Shown here one piece after another: positions 37,590 through 50,026 of a stretch of 64,000 nt of DNA. The notes under the pieces are model-generated. The model was not told where the DNA came from. It ran no database searches and saw nothing but the letters and a program-made list of their open reading frames with translations. The position numbers were made by a program, and so were the translations under genes. Within the stretch, counting starts at the first letter, position 1. Each line of letters starts with the position of its first letter. The stretch comes from Vibrio agarilyticus (GTDB lineage Bacteria; Pseudomonadota; Gammaproteobacteria; Enterobacterales; Vibrionaceae), in NCBI RefSeq assembly GCF_012641465.1, contig NZ_JABAIK010000004.1, forward strand, positions 62,001-126,000, read 5' to 3'.

Positions 37590-38651
37590 TTAGGCTTGGG
37601 TTAAATCAATGATGCTTTGCGCCACTTTTTTGTCTGCGTCCAACTGTGCTTGCTGGCGCGCATTCTCTGCCATTGTCAATATCCTGGCTCGATCGAGCCC
37701 AGCAATCGCATTCGCCAGCGAGATGGCACTGAGATCGGGCTGTTCAATCATTAACGCAGCCTGATGGTCAATTAAGTGTTGAGCATTAAGGGCTTGTTGA
37801 CGATCTTTATGCATAAACGGTACAAAAATCGCAGCAACCCCAACCGCCGAAATTTCAGACACAGTCAAAGCGCCTGAGCGGCACACAATCAGATCAGCCC
37901 ACTGATACGCCGTGGCAACATCATCAACAAATTCGCTGACTTGGGCGCTGCTTAGACCCAGTTCTTGGTATTGCGCGACAACCTGCTGCGCATTACCTTT
38001 GCCAGCCTGATGGAAAATCTCAACGGGCTGCGACAACTGGGCTAATGCCAAAGGAACCACTTGGTTGAGGATTCGCGCGCCTTGGCTCCCCCCCATGATA
38101 AGTACACGCAGAGGTCCTTCACGCAAGGCAAAACGCTCGCTTGGCGTCGAAAGATGCAGCAAATCTTCGCGCACAGGATTACCAACCACAGGGGCCTTGG
38201 GAAAAGCCCCCGGGAACGCTTGAAACACACGACGTGCGATTTTGGATAACCACTGATTGGTCAGTCCCGCGACCGCATTTTGTTCATGCAACACCACAGG
38301 AATGCCTTCAAGCCATGCAGCAACGCCACCAGGCCCACTGACATAGCCTCCCATACCAAGCACGGCGTCAGGTTGGAAGCGTTTGATGTGCGCTCGCGCC
38401 TGTCGTATTGCTTGAACAATTTGCCAAGGCGCTGCAAGAAGGCGCATTACCCCTTGCCCACGCAAGCCTTTGACTTTGATAAAATCAATTTCAATTCCAT
38501 GCTTGGGCACTAATTCGGCTTCCATACGATCGGCGGTGCCAAGCCAGCGCACTTGCCAACCTTGCGCCTGAAGCCGCTTTGCGACGGCCAACCCGGGAAA
38601 AACGTGACCACCAGTACCTCCGGCCATCACCAATAATTTTTTTGTTGTCAT
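37590..38651 (-). CDS. murG: UDP-GlcNAc:lipid I N-acetylglucosaminyltransferase
   Basis: A 353-residue GT-B glycosyltransferase that converts lipid I to lipid II on the inner face of the membrane. The first glycine-rich loop is [19 protein letters not shown] at the N-terminus and the second is [11 protein letters not shown] near 100. [11 protein letters not shown] (about 188-198) and the UDP-GlcNAc segment [11 protein letters not shown] are present. It starts 3 nt after the ftsW stop. Confidence 0.98.
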   Translation of the reverse strand: MTTKKLLVMAGGTGGHVFPGLAVAKRLQAQGWQVRWLGTADRMEAELVPKHGIEIDFIKVKGLRGQGVMRLLAAPWQIVQAIRQARAHIKRFQPDAVLGMGGYVSGPGGVAAWLEGIPVVLHEQNAVAGLTNQWLSKIARRVFQAFPGAFPKAPVVGNPVREDLLHLSTPSERFALREGPLRVLIMGGSQGARILNQVVPLALAQLSQPVEIFHQAGKGNAQQVVAQYQELGLSSAQVSEFVDDVATAYQWADLIVCRSGALTVSEISAVGVAAIFVPFMHKDRQQALNAQHLIDHQAALMIEQPDLSAISLANAIAGLDRARILTMAENARQQAQLDADKKVAQSIIDLTQA

Positions 38652-38654
38652 GAG

Positions 38655-39845
38655 TTACATCTGATCTTGGTTAGTCACTGCTTGATTGAATTGAGCCCGT
38701 CGACATTCATGGTCAATGCGCAACAATATTGCCACTGCAATTGCCATAATAATCAGGCTTGAGCCGCCATAACTTATCAGCGGTAAAGTCAGCCCCTTGG
38801 TGGGCATCATGCCTGCCGCCGCGCCGACATTCACTAAAGTTTGGAACGCAAACCAAACGCCGATCGCAAACGCTAAATAAGCACCAAACAGTTCATTTTT
38901 ATCAAAGGCACGTCGAGCAATCAGTAACGCTTTTAGGACCAGGCTGAAAATCAGCACCAGCACCATAACTACGCCAATAAATCCCAGCTCTTCTCCCAAC
39001 ACCGAAAACACAAAATCGGTATGCGCTTCCGGTAAATATTCTAATTTTTGAATCGAATTACCCAGACCTTGACCAAGCCAATCGCCACGACCAAATGCCA
39101 TCAAAGATTGTGTCAACTGATACCCACTGCCAAATGGGTCTTCCCACGGATCTAAGAACGCCGTAATTCGGCGCATTCGATAAGGCGAAATCACAATCAG
39201 GGCAATTAAAGCCGCAACGCCTGCCACCATAAGGCCTATGAACTGAGTCAGCTTGGCACCAGCGATAAACAGTAGGCCAAATAGCGTTACGACCATCACC
39301 ACCACGGTCCCAAGATCGGGCTGAAGCAAAAGCAGCAGCGCCAAGCTCAAAAAGACAACAATCGGCTTGAAAAAGCCGCCAAAAAAAGTGGTGCGAACCT
39401 CAGCTTGCTTGCGAACCAAGTAACCTGACATAAAAATAAACAGCGCTAATTTGGCCAACTCCGCAGGCTGAAAATTGATTGGTCCGAGTGGAATCCAACG
39501 CGAAGCGCCGTTAACCGACTTGCCGACAAACAGCACTGCCAATAGCAAAATGACCGATAAACCCAGCAGATGGTAGCCATAACGCGACCATTGATGCAAT
39601 GGCACTTGCACACATACCGCCGCCGTGGCGAGCGACAACAGTAAAAAGATGCCATGACGCTCCATAAAATAGAAAGGATCGCCCGTCAGTCGCGCGGCGA
39701 CAGGAAATGACGCTGACGTCACCATAACGAGCCCAGTGAGCATAAGGCCGAGCGCAATCCAGACCAGCTGCCTGTCGTAACTGGTTTCAGGAAGCGGCTT
39801 AAGTAACCAATGCTGCACGGCTCTTGTCCATTGCCTCTTTGTCAC
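38655..39845 (-). CDS. ftsW: Septal peptidoglycan glycosyltransferase FtsW
   Basis: A 396-residue SEDS polymerase that works with FtsI in septal cell wall synthesis. About ten membrane helices. Recognisable SEDS segments are [20 protein letters not shown] (about 115-135), [20 protein letters not shown], and the late [16 protein letters not shown]. The catalytic aspartate region [17 protein letters not shown] is intact. It precedes murG by 3 nt and follows murD. Confidence 0.97.
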   Translation of the reverse strand: MTKRQWTRAVQHWLLKPLPETSYDRQLVWIALGLMLTGLVMVTSASFPVAARLTGDPFYFMERHGIFLLLSLATAAVCVQVPLHQWSRYGYHLLGLSVILLLAVLFVGKSVNGASRWIPLGPINFQPAELAKLALFIFMSGYLVRKQAEVRTTFFGGFFKPIVVFLSLALLLLLQPDLGTVVVMVVTLFGLLFIAGAKLTQFIGLMVAGVAALIALIVISPYRMRRITAFLDPWEDPFGSGYQLTQSLMAFGRGDWLGQGLGNSIQKLEYLPEAHTDFVFSVLGEELGFIGVVMVLVLIFSLVLKALLIARRAFDKNELFGAYLAFAIGVWFAFQTLVNVGAAAGMMPTKGLTLPLISYGGSSLIIMAIAVAILLRIDHECRRAQFNQAVTNQDQM

Positions 39846-39884
39846 TGCGCGCTCCTTTGTGTTTTTTTCAGTCGGTTCCCAAAG

Positions 39885-41210
39885 TTAGCCATACTGCTTT
39901 GCAAGCTCAGCAAATGCTTCTCCGCGTGCCATAAAGTTGGCAAATTGATCAAAGCTGGCACACGCAGGCGAGAGCATCACCATATCACCATAATCCAGCG
40001 AAGCTGAGGCTGCGGCAATCGCCTGTTCCATCGTGTCAAATAAACGCGCTGAAGAGTGTAACGGCACAAACTGATCCCCATCGGCACCAAAGCAGAGCAG
40101 ATTTACGTTGAGCGTTGCTAATACAGGAGCCAGCTCAGAAAAGTCCGCGCCCTTGCCAACCCCACCGACTAACAAATAAAGCGTATTAACCCCTTCAAGA
40201 CCCGAGAGCGCCGCCAGCGTACTAGCAACATTGGTTGCTTTAGAGTCGTTGACCCACTTCACGCCACCTCGCTCAAGCACCACCTGACAGCGATGAGATA
40301 AACCGCGATATTCCGCCAAAGCGCCCAATATTGGCTCTAAAGGCCGTCCTAAGCTTTCAACTAATGCGAGCGCAACCAAAGCGTTTGCGACGTTATGTTG
40401 ACCCACCAATTGCAATTGACGCGTTGGGATCAGCGGCTTGCCGTCCACACTGAGCCAGCGTTCATTTTGATGCACCAGCGTGCCAAATTCTTTTTGATCA
40501 AAGCCAAAACTGCGAAGCGATGTTTTTGATTCAGGCCAAGTCTGCGCATCATCACGATTGACGATAGCGCGCTGAGCGTGAGCGAAAATACGTAATTTTG
40601 CCGCGCGATAATCGTCCATACCTTGATAACGATCCATATGATCTTCGGTCAGATTCAAAAATGCGGCCGCAACTAAGCAGAGTGATGAGGTGGTTTCCAG
40701 CTGAAAACTCGACAGCTCCAGCACGTAAACATCCGCGTCAAGCGCAAGTAAATCAAGAGCGGCAACGCCAATGTTGCCACCGACGCCCACGTTAAGCCCA
40801 CTGGCACTCAGCAGCACCCCCGTTAAATCGGTAACGGTACTTTTGCCATTCGAACCCGTAATGGCCACCACGGGCTTATTGACAGCCCAGGCAAAGAGTT
40901 CAATGTCTCCGACAACGCGAACGCCGTGCTCAATGGCCGCTTGAATCGGTGGGCTGGCCAGTGCAATACCGGGATTTGCCACAATCAAATCGGCTGCCAT
41001 CAGCCATTCTTGTTGCCAGCTGCCATAGTGCACGGCAATATCAGAAGGGAGATCGCAAAGTCCTGGCGGCGTTTCTCGTGTATCAATCACTCGAATCGTG
41101 ACCTGAGGTTGGTGCTTTTTCAAATAATTCACCACCGACAATCCGGTCATACCCAAGCCAACCACCACGACCTGTTTGACACCATTCCAGTTTGCAAGAC
41201 CGACACTCAT
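39885..41210 (-). CDS. murD: UDP-N-acetylmuramoyl-L-alanine-D-glutamate ligase
   Basis: A 441-residue Mur ligase adding D-Glu. [17 protein letters not shown] binds the UDP moiety, [15 protein letters not shown] is the ATP loop, and [11 protein letters not shown] the C-terminal motif. Two ATGs are possible. The downstream one at 41210 has GGAG 9 nt upstream, while 41225 has no clear ribosome-binding site, so 41210 is given here (the alternative adds five residues). mraY ends 17 nt upstream of the longer start. Confidence 0.96.
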   Translation of the reverse strand: MSVGLANWNGVKQVVVVGLGMTGLSVVNYLKKHQPQVTIRVIDTRETPPGLCDLPSDIAVHYGSWQQEWLMAADLIVANPGIALASPPIQAAIEHGVRVVGDIELFAWAVNKPVVAITGSNGKSTVTDLTGVLLSASGLNVGVGGNIGVAALDLLALDADVYVLELSSFQLETTSSLCLVAAAFLNLTEDHMDRYQGMDDYRAAKLRIFAHAQRAIVNRDDAQTWPESKTSLRSFGFDQKEFGTLVHQNERWLSVDGKPLIPTRQLQLVGQHNVANALVALALVESLGRPLEPILGALAEYRGLSHRCQVVLERGGVKWVNDSKATNVASTLAALSGLEGVNTLYLLVGGVGKGADFSELAPVLATLNVNLLCFGADGDQFVPLHSSARLFDTMEQAIAAASASLDYGDMVMLSPACASFDQFANFMARGEAFAELAKQYG

Positions 41211-41241
41211 TTGCGACAACTCCATGAATACGCTTGGCCGA

Positions 41242-42324
41242 TTAGCGCACTTTTAGCGTGGCTAAGCCAATCAAAACTAACACGATAGAAATGATCCAAA
41301 AACGAACAATCACGCGCGGCTCCGGCCAGCCTTTCAGCTCGTAATGGTGATGAATTGGCGCCATGCGAAAAATACGCTGACCACGCAATTTATAAGAGCC
41401 GACCTGTAAGATCACAGACAGTGTCTCCATCACAAACACGCCACCCATGATCACCAAAACCAACTCTTGACGCACCAACACTGCAATTGTGCCCAATGCG
41501 CCCCCCAATGCGAGCGAACCCACATCGCCCATAAAGACCTGCGCAGGATAAGTGTTGAACCACAAAAAGCCCAATCCAGCACCGACAATCGCAGTACAAA
41601 CCACCACAAGCTCTGAGGCGTATGGCAAATAAGGAATGTGCAGGTAGTTTGAAAAATTCACATTACCCGTCGCCCAAGCAATCGCAGCAAAACCGGCCGC
41701 CACCAGCACGGTTGGCATAATAGCCAAACCATCCAGACCGTCAGTTAAATTGACTGCATTACTGGTGCCGACAATCACAAAGTAAGTTAGCACGATATAC
41801 ATCAAGCCCAATTGCGGCATGATCTCTTTAAAGAACGGCACCACCAGCTGTGTGGCCGCAGTATCTTTACCATGCACATACAGTGCAAATGCGACTACAA
41901 ATGCGATCAAAGACTGCCAAAAATATTTCCAACGCGCGATGAGACCGGCGGTATTCTTACGCACCACTTTGCGATAGTCGTCGACGAAACCCACGGCGCC
42001 ATATCCAAGCAGAACCGCCAATACGGCCCAAACGTAAGGGTTGGTTAAGTCTGCCCACAGCAAAACCGTAATCGTTATCGCCGCTAAGATCATCACACCG
42101 CCCATGGTGGGCGTACCGCGCTTACTAAAGTGTGATTCTGGGCCGTCATTACGCACCACTTGACCAATTTGCAGCAGTTGCAAGCGTTTAATTAAACGTG
42201 GGCCCATCCATAACGACAGACCCAACGCGGTAATAATACTGACGATGGCGCGAAATGAGAGGTACTCAAACAGGCGGAAAAACGAAAAATGGGGCTGAAG
42301 CAGCTCTGCGAGCCAGATGATCAT
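41242..42324 (-). CDS. mraY: Phospho-MurNAc-pentapeptide translocase
   Basis: A 360-residue membrane transferase that makes lipid I from UDP-MurNAc-pentapeptide and undecaprenyl phosphate. About ten membrane helices. Catalytic and Mg-binding segments are GFVDDYRKV (about 114-122), [10 protein letters not shown] (about 190-200) and the [12 protein letters not shown] loop near 320. The ATG overlaps the murF stop by 4 nt. Confidence 0.98.
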   Translation of the reverse strand: MIIWLAELLQPHFSFFRLFEYLSFRAIVSIITALGLSLWMGPRLIKRLQLLQIGQVVRNDGPESHFSKRGTPTMGGVMILAAITITVLLWADLTNPYVWAVLAVLLGYGAVGFVDDYRKVVRKNTAGLIARWKYFWQSLIAFVVAFALYVHGKDTAATQLVVPFFKEIMPQLGLMYIVLTYFVIVGTSNAVNLTDGLDGLAIMPTVLVAAGFAAIAWATGNVNFSNYLHIPYLPYASELVVVCTAIVGAGLGFLWFNTYPAQVFMGDVGSLALGGALGTIAVLVRQELVLVIMGGVFVMETLSVILQVGSYKLRGQRIFRMAPIHHHYELKGWPEPRVIVRFWIISIVLVLIGLATLKVR

Positions 42325-43682
42325 GGGTAACTCTCCTTCAAAGCAGCGACAACTTTACTCATACCTGCACTGTTCGCACCTTTGATCAATAAGGTATGCG
42401 AACCTTGGGTTGATTGTGCAAGCTTCTGCTTTATGTAATCGATCATTGCCTGATGAGCCTCAAAATGGTGCCCATGATTAAGTTGGCTAATGATCTTGGT
42501 ATCCTCACCAAAGGTAAGGGTATGTTCAAAACAAAATGGCGCAGCATGTTCACCGACTTGACGATGAAGTGCAAGACTTTCCTCACCAAGCTCTGCCATG
42601 TTGCCTAAAATCAGCCAGCGCTCACCGGTCATGGTCGCCAACAGCTCAATAGCGGCCTTCATCGCGGGCACACTAGCGTTATAACTGTCGTCAATTAAGC
42701 GGATCTGCTCGCTCAAGGCATGAACCTCAACGCGCCCTTTCACCGCAGCAAGCTGAGCAAGCCCAAGCTGTAACTGCTCAGGAGTGGCGCCCATTTCAAG
42801 AGCGATAACCGAAGCAGCAACCGCATTGGCGACGTTATGACGACCAATGATCCCTAACGCGATTGGCAGCTCAATTTGCGGTGTGTGTAGAATAAATTGT
42901 GCTTCGCCTTGCGCGTTCAAAGTGATATCTGATGCGTAAAAATCCGCTTGGCGATTTTCTTGCGCAAAGATGATCACTCGCTTGCCCTCAAGTTGAGGCT
43001 GCCAAAGCCGATCGCCTTGACTGTCGAGATTCACTATCGCCACACCACCTTCACTCAAACCGGAATAGATCTCGCCTTTGGCTTGTTTCACTCCAGTGAT
43101 AGAGCCAAACCCTTCAAGATGCGCAGCCGCGACATTATTGACCAGCGCAATATTCGGTTTGACCAAATTGGTGGTATAGGCAATCTCACCCAAGTGGTTC
43201 GCACCCAGTTCGATGATCGCAAACTCATCACTGGGTTGGGAACGCAACAGTGTCAGTGGTACACCGATGTCATTATTAAAGTTACCTTGAGTAAAAAGGA
43301 CCTGACCGCAATGCTGTAAAATGCTTGCGACCATCTCTTTTACCGTGGTTTTACCACAACTTCCGGTGATAGCGACGGTTGGGGTTTGACACAACTGGTG
43401 CACCTTCGCCCCCAATAAACCCAAAGCTCGCTTCGTATCAGCAACCACAACCTGTGGCACTTGTAACGGCAAGGGCCGCTCAACCAGCAGCGCGCCTGCA
43501 CCTGCGTCAATCGCCACTGAAGCAAATTCATGGGCATCAAACCGCTCGCCTACCAACGCAATAAACAATGCACCATCGGTTAAGGTTCGCGTGTCCGTCG
43601 AAACATGCTCAATGGCCAAGTCCGCGCCAATATGTTGACCATGAGTCCACTGAGCTAACTGAGATAAGGTAAAACGTATCAT
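42321..43682 (-). CDS. murF: UDP-MurNAc-tripeptide-D-alanyl-D-alanine ligase
   Basis: A 453-residue Mur ligase attaching the D-Ala-D-Ala dipeptide. The ATP loop is [15 protein letters not shown] near 110, and other Mur ligase motifs seen are [19 protein letters not shown] and [17 protein letters not shown]. It overlaps both neighbours by 4 nt (murE stop, mraY start), indicating coupled translation. The D-Ala-D-Ala ligase itself is not in this window. Confidence 0.97.
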   Translation of the reverse strand: MIRFTLSQLAQWTHGQHIGADLAIEHVSTDTRTLTDGALFIALVGERFDAHEFASVAIDAGAGALLVERPLPLQVPQVVVADTKRALGLLGAKVHQLCQTPTVAITGSCGKTTVKEMVASILQHCGQVLFTQGNFNNDIGVPLTLLRSQPSDEFAIIELGANHLGEIAYTTNLVKPNIALVNNVAAAHLEGFGSITGVKQAKGEIYSGLSEGGVAIVNLDSQGDRLWQPQLEGKRVIIFAQENRQADFYASDITLNAQGEAQFILHTPQIELPIALGIIGRHNVANAVAASVIALEMGATPEQLQLGLAQLAAVKGRVEVHALSEQIRLIDDSYNASVPAMKAAIELLATMTGERWLILGNMAELGEESLALHRQVGEHAAPFCFEHTLTFGEDTKIISQLNHGHHFEAHQAMIDYIKQKLAQSTQGSHTLLIKGANSAGMSKVVAALKESYP

Positions 43683-45172
43683 GCGAGCAATCCCAACAAC
43701 TGACGCGCAGCATCGCGGTCTGAGTAATGTACCGTGGCATCCTTAAGCACCTGGTAATCCTCATGACCTTTGCCCGCGAGCAAAATAATGTCATTTACCT
43801 TGGCATGCTCAAGTGCAAATTTCAGAGCAGCAAAGCGATCATGTTCCACTACCGCCTTTTCTGGCGTTGACATGCCAGCCAACATATCGCTGACAATCGC
43901 AGCGGGATCTTCGCCGCGCGGGTTATCGTCCGCCAAAATGACTCGATCAGCCAATTGCTCGGCAATTGCCGCCATCATCGGTCGTTTGCCACGATCCCTA
44001 TCACCACCGCAGCCAAAAATAACCCAAAGCTGACCAGTACAGTGTATGCGCAGCGCCTGCAACGCCTTTTCAAGGGCATCAGGAGTGTGGGCATAATCAA
44101 CCACCACTTTAGCGTGCTCTGCCGATTGGAACAGTTCCATTCGGCCCACGACGGGAGTTAACTCTGGCGCACAGGCCACCAGCGCGTCACGGGAAAAGCC
44201 AAGCGATAAAAGCGTCGCAAATGCCAGCAATACATTGCTGGCGTTAAACGCGCCAATCAAGGGAACGGTTAAAAGCCCCTGACCAAAACTGCCATCAAAG
44301 GCGAGCACCATACCTTGCTCATCGTAATCCACTCGCGTTGCAAATACCGAACGCGTCGCGCCAGCCACCTCACCACATAATGACACGGCGCAAGCATTAG
44401 GCAGTTGTTTTAACCACTCCGCCCCCACGTTGTCGTCCGCGTTAATAATTGGCAACGGGCAACGATGGGCATCAAATAATTGAAATTTAGCCGCAGCGTA
44501 AGCGTCCATCGTCTGATGATAATCGAGATGATCGCGGCTGAGGTTAGTAAAAACCCCCGCCGCAAATGGAAGCGCGCGAACGCGACTTTGCACTAAACCG
44601 TGAGAGGAGACTTCCAACGCCACATAGCGCGCACCTTCCGCTTGTAACTCGCCAAGCGTGCGCTGAATATCGACCGCGTTACCTGTGGTATTTTCAGCAG
44701 GGTGCAAATTCGCCAAAAAGCCATTACCGGTGGTGCCCATGACGGCGGCTTTTTCGCCCACTCTGTCGAGCCACTGCGCAATCAACTGAGTGATGGTGGT
44801 TTTACCGTTGGTGCCCGTCACGCCAATGAGCGACAAAGCTTGCTCTGAATGGGGTTGATACAAACGCCCGGCAAGCTCAGAAAGCCGCTCGGGCAAATCG
44901 GCAATGTACACAATCGGCACAGCGCCTTGCCAATGAATCTCGCCATGCACCACAACGTCGTCTGCTTGAGCAATCACAGCGTTGGCGCCTTGAGTAACCG
45001 CTGAATCAATGAAGCCGCGCCCATCCATTGCATGACCACAGATCGCAACGAAGGTATCGCCTGCCACTATAGTACGGCTGTCTAAAGTCAACGCCTGAAC
45101 TTCGATGGCGCTCAGTGCGTCAGTATCAAGCCATGGCGCGATCAACGCCGATAAAGAAATGGTCTGTTGCAT
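43679..45172 (-). CDS. murE: UDP-MurNAc-tripeptide synthetase (meso-diaminopimelate adding)
   Basis: A 497-residue Mur ligase adding the third residue of the stem. ATP loop [15 protein letters not shown] is near 115-130 and [13 protein letters not shown] near 390. The substrate-specifying DDNPRGEDP contains DNPR, which selects meso-diaminopimelate rather than lysine. This agrees with dapB and with a Gram-negative wall. The stop overlaps the murF start. A 150-nt gap separates it from ftsI. Confidence 0.97.
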   Translation of the reverse strand: MQQTISLSALIAPWLDTDALSAIEVQALTLDSRTIVAGDTFVAICGHAMDGRGFIDSAVTQGANAVIAQADDVVVHGEIHWQGAVPIVYIADLPERLSELAGRLYQPHSEQALSLIGVTGTNGKTTITQLIAQWLDRVGEKAAVMGTTGNGFLANLHPAENTTGNAVDIQRTLGELQAEGARYVALEVSSHGLVQSRVRALPFAAGVFTNLSRDHLDYHQTMDAYAAAKFQLFDAHRCPLPIINADDNVGAEWLKQLPNACAVSLCGEVAGATRSVFATRVDYDEQGMVLAFDGSFGQGLLTVPLIGAFNASNVLLAFATLLSLGFSRDALVACAPELTPVVGRMELFQSAEHAKVVVDYAHTPDALEKALQALRIHCTGQLWVIFGCGGDRDRGKRPMMAAIAEQLADRVILADDNPRGEDPAAIVSDMLAGMSTPEKAVVEHDRFAALKFALEHAKVNDIILLAGKGHEDYQVLKDATVHYSDRDAARQLLGLLA

Positions 45173-45322
45173 GATGTAACCTCACCGCCTTCGCAGTGTC
45201 TCTAGCTAATAGCCTTCATAAACGGATTGTTTTCACAAACAAGTTGCTTTTGTAAGCAGCTTATTTCTATCAATAAGTTGTTTTCTAACCTGAAGATCCG
45301 GTCAGTATCTGGCCGACTTATC

Positions 45323-47071
45323 TCAGCGTTTCAAGGTGTTTTCATCTGGCGCGATATTTAGAATTTGCAGTGCACTTTGCAAAATCTCCGCAAACACAGG
45401 GCCTGCTACCGACCCACCACCATAATTATCACCACTAGGCTCATTGACCACCACCACAAGCGCAAGCCTTGGATTGCTGACTGGCGCAACACCTGCAGTG
45501 ATCGCAATATATTCATCACTATAACCTCCAGCGGACGCTTTACGTGTCGTGCCTGTTTTGGCAGCAACGCGATAACCAGGTATCGCTGCCGACGTCGCAG
45601 TGCCGCCTTCTTGCGTTACCGTTTCCATCATTTTGAGCACCAAATCAGCGTACTCAGCATTCAGCACTTGCTTGCTGCCTTCAAGGCCATTCTCTTTGAT
45701 GATATGAATCGGTTCAAAGCGTCCATGGTTCGCGAGTGTCGCATATGCATGCGCTAATTGAATTGGCGTAATCGCCAGACCATAGCCAAACGACAGCGTC
45801 GCATGCTCATGATCGGACCAGCGCTGACGATCAGGGAAAATGCCAACCACTTCACCCTCTAAATTTAGGCCTGATAAGCTGCCAAGTCCGACTGCGCTGT
45901 ATGTGCCGAGCAAAGCATCCACTGGCATCTGCAGCGCCATTTTCGTTACGCCAATATTGCTCGATTTTTTCAAAATCGTGGTGAGATCAGCCTTACCGAC
46001 TTTGCTCGTATCACGCACCAAATTTCCGCCGACTCTCATGGTCCCATTGCCAGTATCAATCACCGTATCGGGCGTCACCACCCCATTTTCTAATGCGGCC
46101 ACGACGACAAAAGGTTTCACTGTGGAACCAGGTTCCATGATGTCAGTTAACACACGGTTGCGCATTTTGAAACTGAGCAAATCCGCACGATTGTTGGGGT
46201 TATATGAGGGCGCATTAACCATGGCAAGTACCGCGCCGGTTTCCACATCAATCATGACTGCTGAGCCTGAAGTGGCTCGATGATCGGCCACCACTTGTTT
46301 GATAGCGCGATAAGCAATTGCTTGAAGGCGTTGGTCTATAGTGAGTTCAAGCGGTTGCCCCGGTTTTTTCTCTTCTAACGCAATATTTTCAACCACGGTG
46401 CCATTCGCTGCTTTACGGATGGTTTTTTTCCCCGCCTCGCCCGTCAAATGGCTATTATAACGACGTTCAATGCCCTCAAGCCCGTTACCATCAATGCCCG
46501 TAACACCCACTAGGTGAGCACTCACTTCAGAGGTTGGGTAATAGCGCCGTGATTCGTCTTTTAAGCCCACACCCGGAATTTTAAGTTCACGAATGTAATT
46601 GGCCATCGCCGGACTCACTTGACGCTGTAAATAGATAAAACGGCGAGTCGGATTTTGACGGATTTCTGTCAATAATTCATTGCGGTCAAGCCCCAGTACA
46701 TCGGCCAGCGCATACCAATGGGCGGTTTTTTCCAACGCGCCCTTTTGCAAAATAACTTTAGGATCGGCCCACACCGCTTCAACAGGCACACTAACGGCCA
46801 AAGGCTCGCCGTTACGATCGGAAATAATGCCGCGCGATGATGGCAGAGCGTGAACGCGCAGCGAGCGCATATCACCTTGGCGAATGAGATTTTCAGGCTC
46901 GACAATTTGAATATAAGCGGCGCGCGCAACAAGGCCCAAAAAGACCAGCGCGATCACGGCCATAACCAAATAGAACCGCCAGCGGATCACTCCAGAAATG
47001 GCTTGAGCTTGCGGCGTTATCGTGGCTGATGGTGTCTCTGCGCTGTTATGGTTAGACAACTCTTGACTCAT
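45323..47071 (-). CDS. ftsI: Septal transpeptidase FtsI (PBP3)
   Basis: A 582-residue class B penicillin-binding protein that crosslinks septal peptidoglycan. One N-terminal membrane helix (about 30-50) precedes the pedestal domain. The transpeptidase motifs are PGSTVKPF (active serine, near 305), KSSNIG and AAKTGTTRK. Start ATG overlaps the ftsL stop by 4 nt. Partner of FtsW, encoded four genes downstream. Confidence 0.98.
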   Translation of the reverse strand: MSQELSNHNSAETPSATITPQAQAISGVIRWRFYLVMAVIALVFLGLVARAAYIQIVEPENLIRQGDMRSLRVHALPSSRGIISDRNGEPLAVSVPVEAVWADPKVILQKGALEKTAHWYALADVLGLDRNELLTEIRQNPTRRFIYLQRQVSPAMANYIRELKIPGVGLKDESRRYYPTSEVSAHLVGVTGIDGNGLEGIERRYNSHLTGEAGKKTIRKAANGTVVENIALEEKKPGQPLELTIDQRLQAIAYRAIKQVVADHRATSGSAVMIDVETGAVLAMVNAPSYNPNNRADLLSFKMRNRVLTDIMEPGSTVKPFVVVAALENGVVTPDTVIDTGNGTMRVGGNLVRDTSKVGKADLTTILKKSSNIGVTKMALQMPVDALLGTYSAVGLGSLSGLNLEGEVVGIFPDRQRWSDHEHATLSFGYGLAITPIQLAHAYATLANHGRFEPIHIIKENGLEGSKQVLNAEYADLVLKMMETVTQEGGTATSAAIPGYRVAAKTGTTRKASAGGYSDEYIAITAGVAPVSNPRLALVVVVNEPSGDNYGGGSVAGPVFAEILQSALQILNIAPDENTLKR

Positions 47072-47385
47072 GGCGCACCCAATATGACTTCTTTTGCGCT
47101 ATCTGGGCGCTTCATCTCAAGAGCTTGCTCAGCCAAACTTTGCACTCGGCTATGTTCCGCTAACGCAGTTTCTTCTAACATCAAGTTGCGCCACTCCTCA
47201 TCTAACGCTTCGCGCTGACTTAATGTGTGGTCTTTTTCAGCAATGGCTTGACGCGTCATGTGCGTTGAAAGCACCACCCCCATAGCTGAAATAAAGATCG
47301 CAAACAGCACCAATAATCCACCACGACCAGCGGTGAGTAGGTCGCGTGCGATAATCAGTGCTAAATTGGGCGTTGCCTGCGCCAT
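47068..47385 (-). CDS. ftsL: Cell division protein FtsL
   Basis: A 105-residue bitopic protein with one membrane helix (about 22-42) followed by a periplasmic coiled coil (about 45-95) carrying the leucine-rich heptads that pair with FtsB. It bridges FtsQ and the FtsWI synthase. It lies between rsmH and ftsI, 2 nt after the former and overlapping the latter, the universal dcw position. Confidence 0.95.
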   Translation of the reverse strand: MAQATPNLALIIARDLLTAGRGGLLVLFAIFISAMGVVLSTHMTRQAIAEKDHTLSQREALDEEWRNLMLEETALAEHSRVQSLAEQALEMKRPDSAKEVILGAP

Positions 47386-47387
47386 AG

Positions 47388-48338
47388 CTAAAGCTTTTCA
47401 GCGACTCGCAGCACCGAGCTGCGTGAGCGAGGGTTAAATTCGACTTCTTGCGCCGTAGGTTTTAGCGCTTTACCGATGGTTTTTAAATTGGCACTGCCCA
47501 AAGCTTGAATTTGCGCTTCGGTCATTGGCAATCCATGTGGCACTTCAGGGCCTTTGCTTTCTTTACGCATGAAGCGTTTAACCATGCGATCCTCTAGTGA
47601 GTGAAAACTGATCACCGATAGACGCCCTTGTGGCGCTAAAATCGACGCGGCACCTTTGAGCGCAGTATCAATTTCTTCAAGTTCACTGTTAATGTAAATT
47701 CGAAACGCCTGAAACGCGCGCGTGGCCGGGTGCTTTTTCTCTTTGAAACTTTTCGGCGCGGCCTCTGAAATCAACTTAGCAAGCTGACTGGTGCGCGCTA
47801 AAGGTTCATTCTCTTCATTATCACGATAAGCGACGATCGCTTTTGCAATACGACGAGCGTGTTTGTCCTCACCAAATTCGCGGATCACCCAAGTAATATC
47901 ATCCAATTCTGCTTGTGCAAGCCATTGCGATACTGGCATGCCAGAGGTTGGGTCCATGCGCATATCTAGCGGGCCGTCTTTCATAAAGCTGAAACCGCGT
48001 TCGGCATCGTCAAGCTGAGGTGATGACACGCCCAAATCAAACAAAACACCATCCACTTTACCAATCAAGTCGTAACGCGCTGCATATTCGGCAATACCAG
48101 AAAATGGGCCGTGGACAATGGTAAAACGAGGATCATCAATTTTCTGCGCTTCGGCAATCGCTTGAGGATCGCGATCGATGCTGTAAAGTCGGCCATTATC
48201 ACCTAATTGCGCAAGGATCGTACGGCTGTGGCCACCACGTCCAAATGTTCCATCGATGTAGATACCATCGGGTTTAATTGCGAGTCCGTCTATCGATTCA
48301 TGCAGTAACACGGAAACATGTTGGAAAGTGTCGGTCAT
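47388..48338 (-). CDS. rsmH: 16S rRNA (cytosine1402-N4)-methyltransferase
   Basis: A 316-residue SAM methyltransferase acting on the decoding centre of 16S rRNA; RsmI, encoded about 0.7 kb away, modifies the same nucleotide (2'-O). SAM-binding [13 protein letters not shown] lies near 35-47. [20 protein letters not shown] and [13 protein letters not shown] are family motifs. The start at 48338 ([15 protein letters not shown]) has GAGAAG upstream; the longer frame to 48413 is not conserved. No mraZ gene precedes it. Confidence 0.97.
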   Translation of the reverse strand: MTDTFQHVSVLLHESIDGLAIKPDGIYIDGTFGRGGHSRTILAQLGDNGRLYSIDRDPQAIAEAQKIDDPRFTIVHGPFSGIAEYAARYDLIGKVDGVLFDLGVSSPQLDDAERGFSFMKDGPLDMRMDPTSGMPVSQWLAQAELDDITWVIREFGEDKHARRIAKAIVAYRDNEENEPLARTSQLAKLISEAAPKSFKEKKHPATRAFQAFRIYINSELEEIDTALKGAASILAPQGRLSVISFHSLEDRMVKRFMRKESKGPEVPHGLPMTEAQIQALGSANLKTIGKALKPTAQEVEFNPRSRSSVLRVAEKL

Positions 48339-48481
48339 AATCTTCTCGTTGAAATGTTCGATCACGCGAAAGTGAAGGTTAAGTGTACTGATTTCCCACC
48401 TCATCGCCACCACTAGACTTGTCTAAGACGTGATTTAGCGCCAAGTTTATGGGAAACAGCGAATTTTGCGTCAGCAAAATG

Positions 48482-48514
48482 CAAAAAACCCACCACTACA
48501 AAGTAATGATGGGT
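48482..48514 (-). terminator. rnpB terminator
   Basis: On the minus strand CCCATCATTAC pairs with GTAGTGGTGGG (with wobble pairs) across a short loop, followed by six T. Confidence 0.88.
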
Positions 48515-48521
48515 CTTGCAT

Positions 48522-48961
<440 letters not shown>

Positions 48962-49086
48962 GCGGCGGATTGTAACCAGTCGATCACATCGTGTCTAGCC
49001 AACCCGTCACTTTTAAACTGATTTTGATGTCAGTTGTCGATGATTTACACAAATGAATCCTGTAAGGTCGTTGATCACATTTGCGC

Positions 49087-49956
49087 CTACGATGACGCCA
49101 AATGCTCCAATCCCCATTTGTATAATGCATTTTTCTTCAAATTGTAGATCTCTGCGGTCAGCGCTGCGGCTTTTTTCAGTGGCAGCTCTTGGCTTAAAAT
49201 CGCTAAAGTGCGACTCGCCTCATCTGAAATGTCACTCTCTTGTGGCTCGCGATAACCGTGAACCAAAAGCACCATCTCTCCTTTTTGTTGATTTTCATCA
49301 CTTTTTACCCACTCAATCAGCTCACCCAGTGGCATGCCTTGTATGGTTTCAAACGTTTTGGTCAGTTCACGCGCCAGCACTACCGAACGATCAGGACCTA
49401 AAATTGCCAACATATCGGCCAATGAGTCTAAAATACGGTGAGGGGATTCATAAAAAATGCATGTGCGCGAGGCTTTTGCGATCTCAAGGAACTTATCGCG
49501 ACGTCCCTTACTTTTGGGGGGCAAAAATCCTTCAAAACTGAAACTATCTGAGGGCAACCCTGACGCGCTGAGCGCGGTGATCACAGCGCATGCACCAGGT
49601 AACGGCACCACACGGATCCCCGCTTGACGGCATTGATTGACAAGGTGATAACCAGGATCGCTAATGAGCGGTGTGCCTGCATCTGAAACCAACGCAATGG
49701 AGTGACCTGCTAATAATTTTTCGACCAAAACTTGTGCTTTTTGCTGTTCATTGTGATCATGCAACGCAAACGTGCGAGTTTGGATATTGAAAAATGACAA
49801 CAACTTTCCAGTATGACGTGTATCTTCCGCAGCGATCATGTCGACATTTGACAGGACTTCTATCGCTCGCTGAGTGATATCACCTAAATTTCCAATGGGC
49901 GTCGGCACGATATAGAGCGTCGGACACTCTGAAAGAAAGTTATTTTGAGTTGTCAT
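49087..49956 (-). CDS. rsmI: 16S rRNA (cytidine1402-2'-O)-methyltransferase
   Basis: A 289-residue tetrapyrrole-methylase-fold enzyme that 2'-O-methylates C1402, the base N4-methylated by Rsm[18 protein letters not shown] is the N-terminal signature. [15 protein letters not shown] (about 92-106), [17 protein letters not shown] and ESPHRI follow. It is divergent from lpoA, the conserved arrangement in gammaproteobacteria. Length matches E. coli (286). Confidence 0.97.
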   Translation of the reverse strand: MTTQNNFLSECPTLYIVPTPIGNLGDITQRAIEVLSNVDMIAAEDTRHTGKLLSFFNIQTRTFALHDHNEQQKAQVLVEKLLAGHSIALVSDAGTPLISDPGYHLVNQCRQAGIRVVPLPGACAVITALSASGLPSDSFSFEGFLPPKSKGRRDKFLEIAKASRTCIFYESPHRILDSLADMLAILGPDRSVVLARELTKTFETIQGMPLGELIEWVKSDENQQKGEMVLLVHGYREPQESDISDEASRTLAILSQELPLKKAAALTAEIYNLKKNALYKWGLEHLASS

Positions 49957-50026
49957 TTGTTTAGCACCACTTCAACGATTAATATAGAGACAATTTTGTC
50001 CGCAAATAGAAAGAGAACTCACGGCA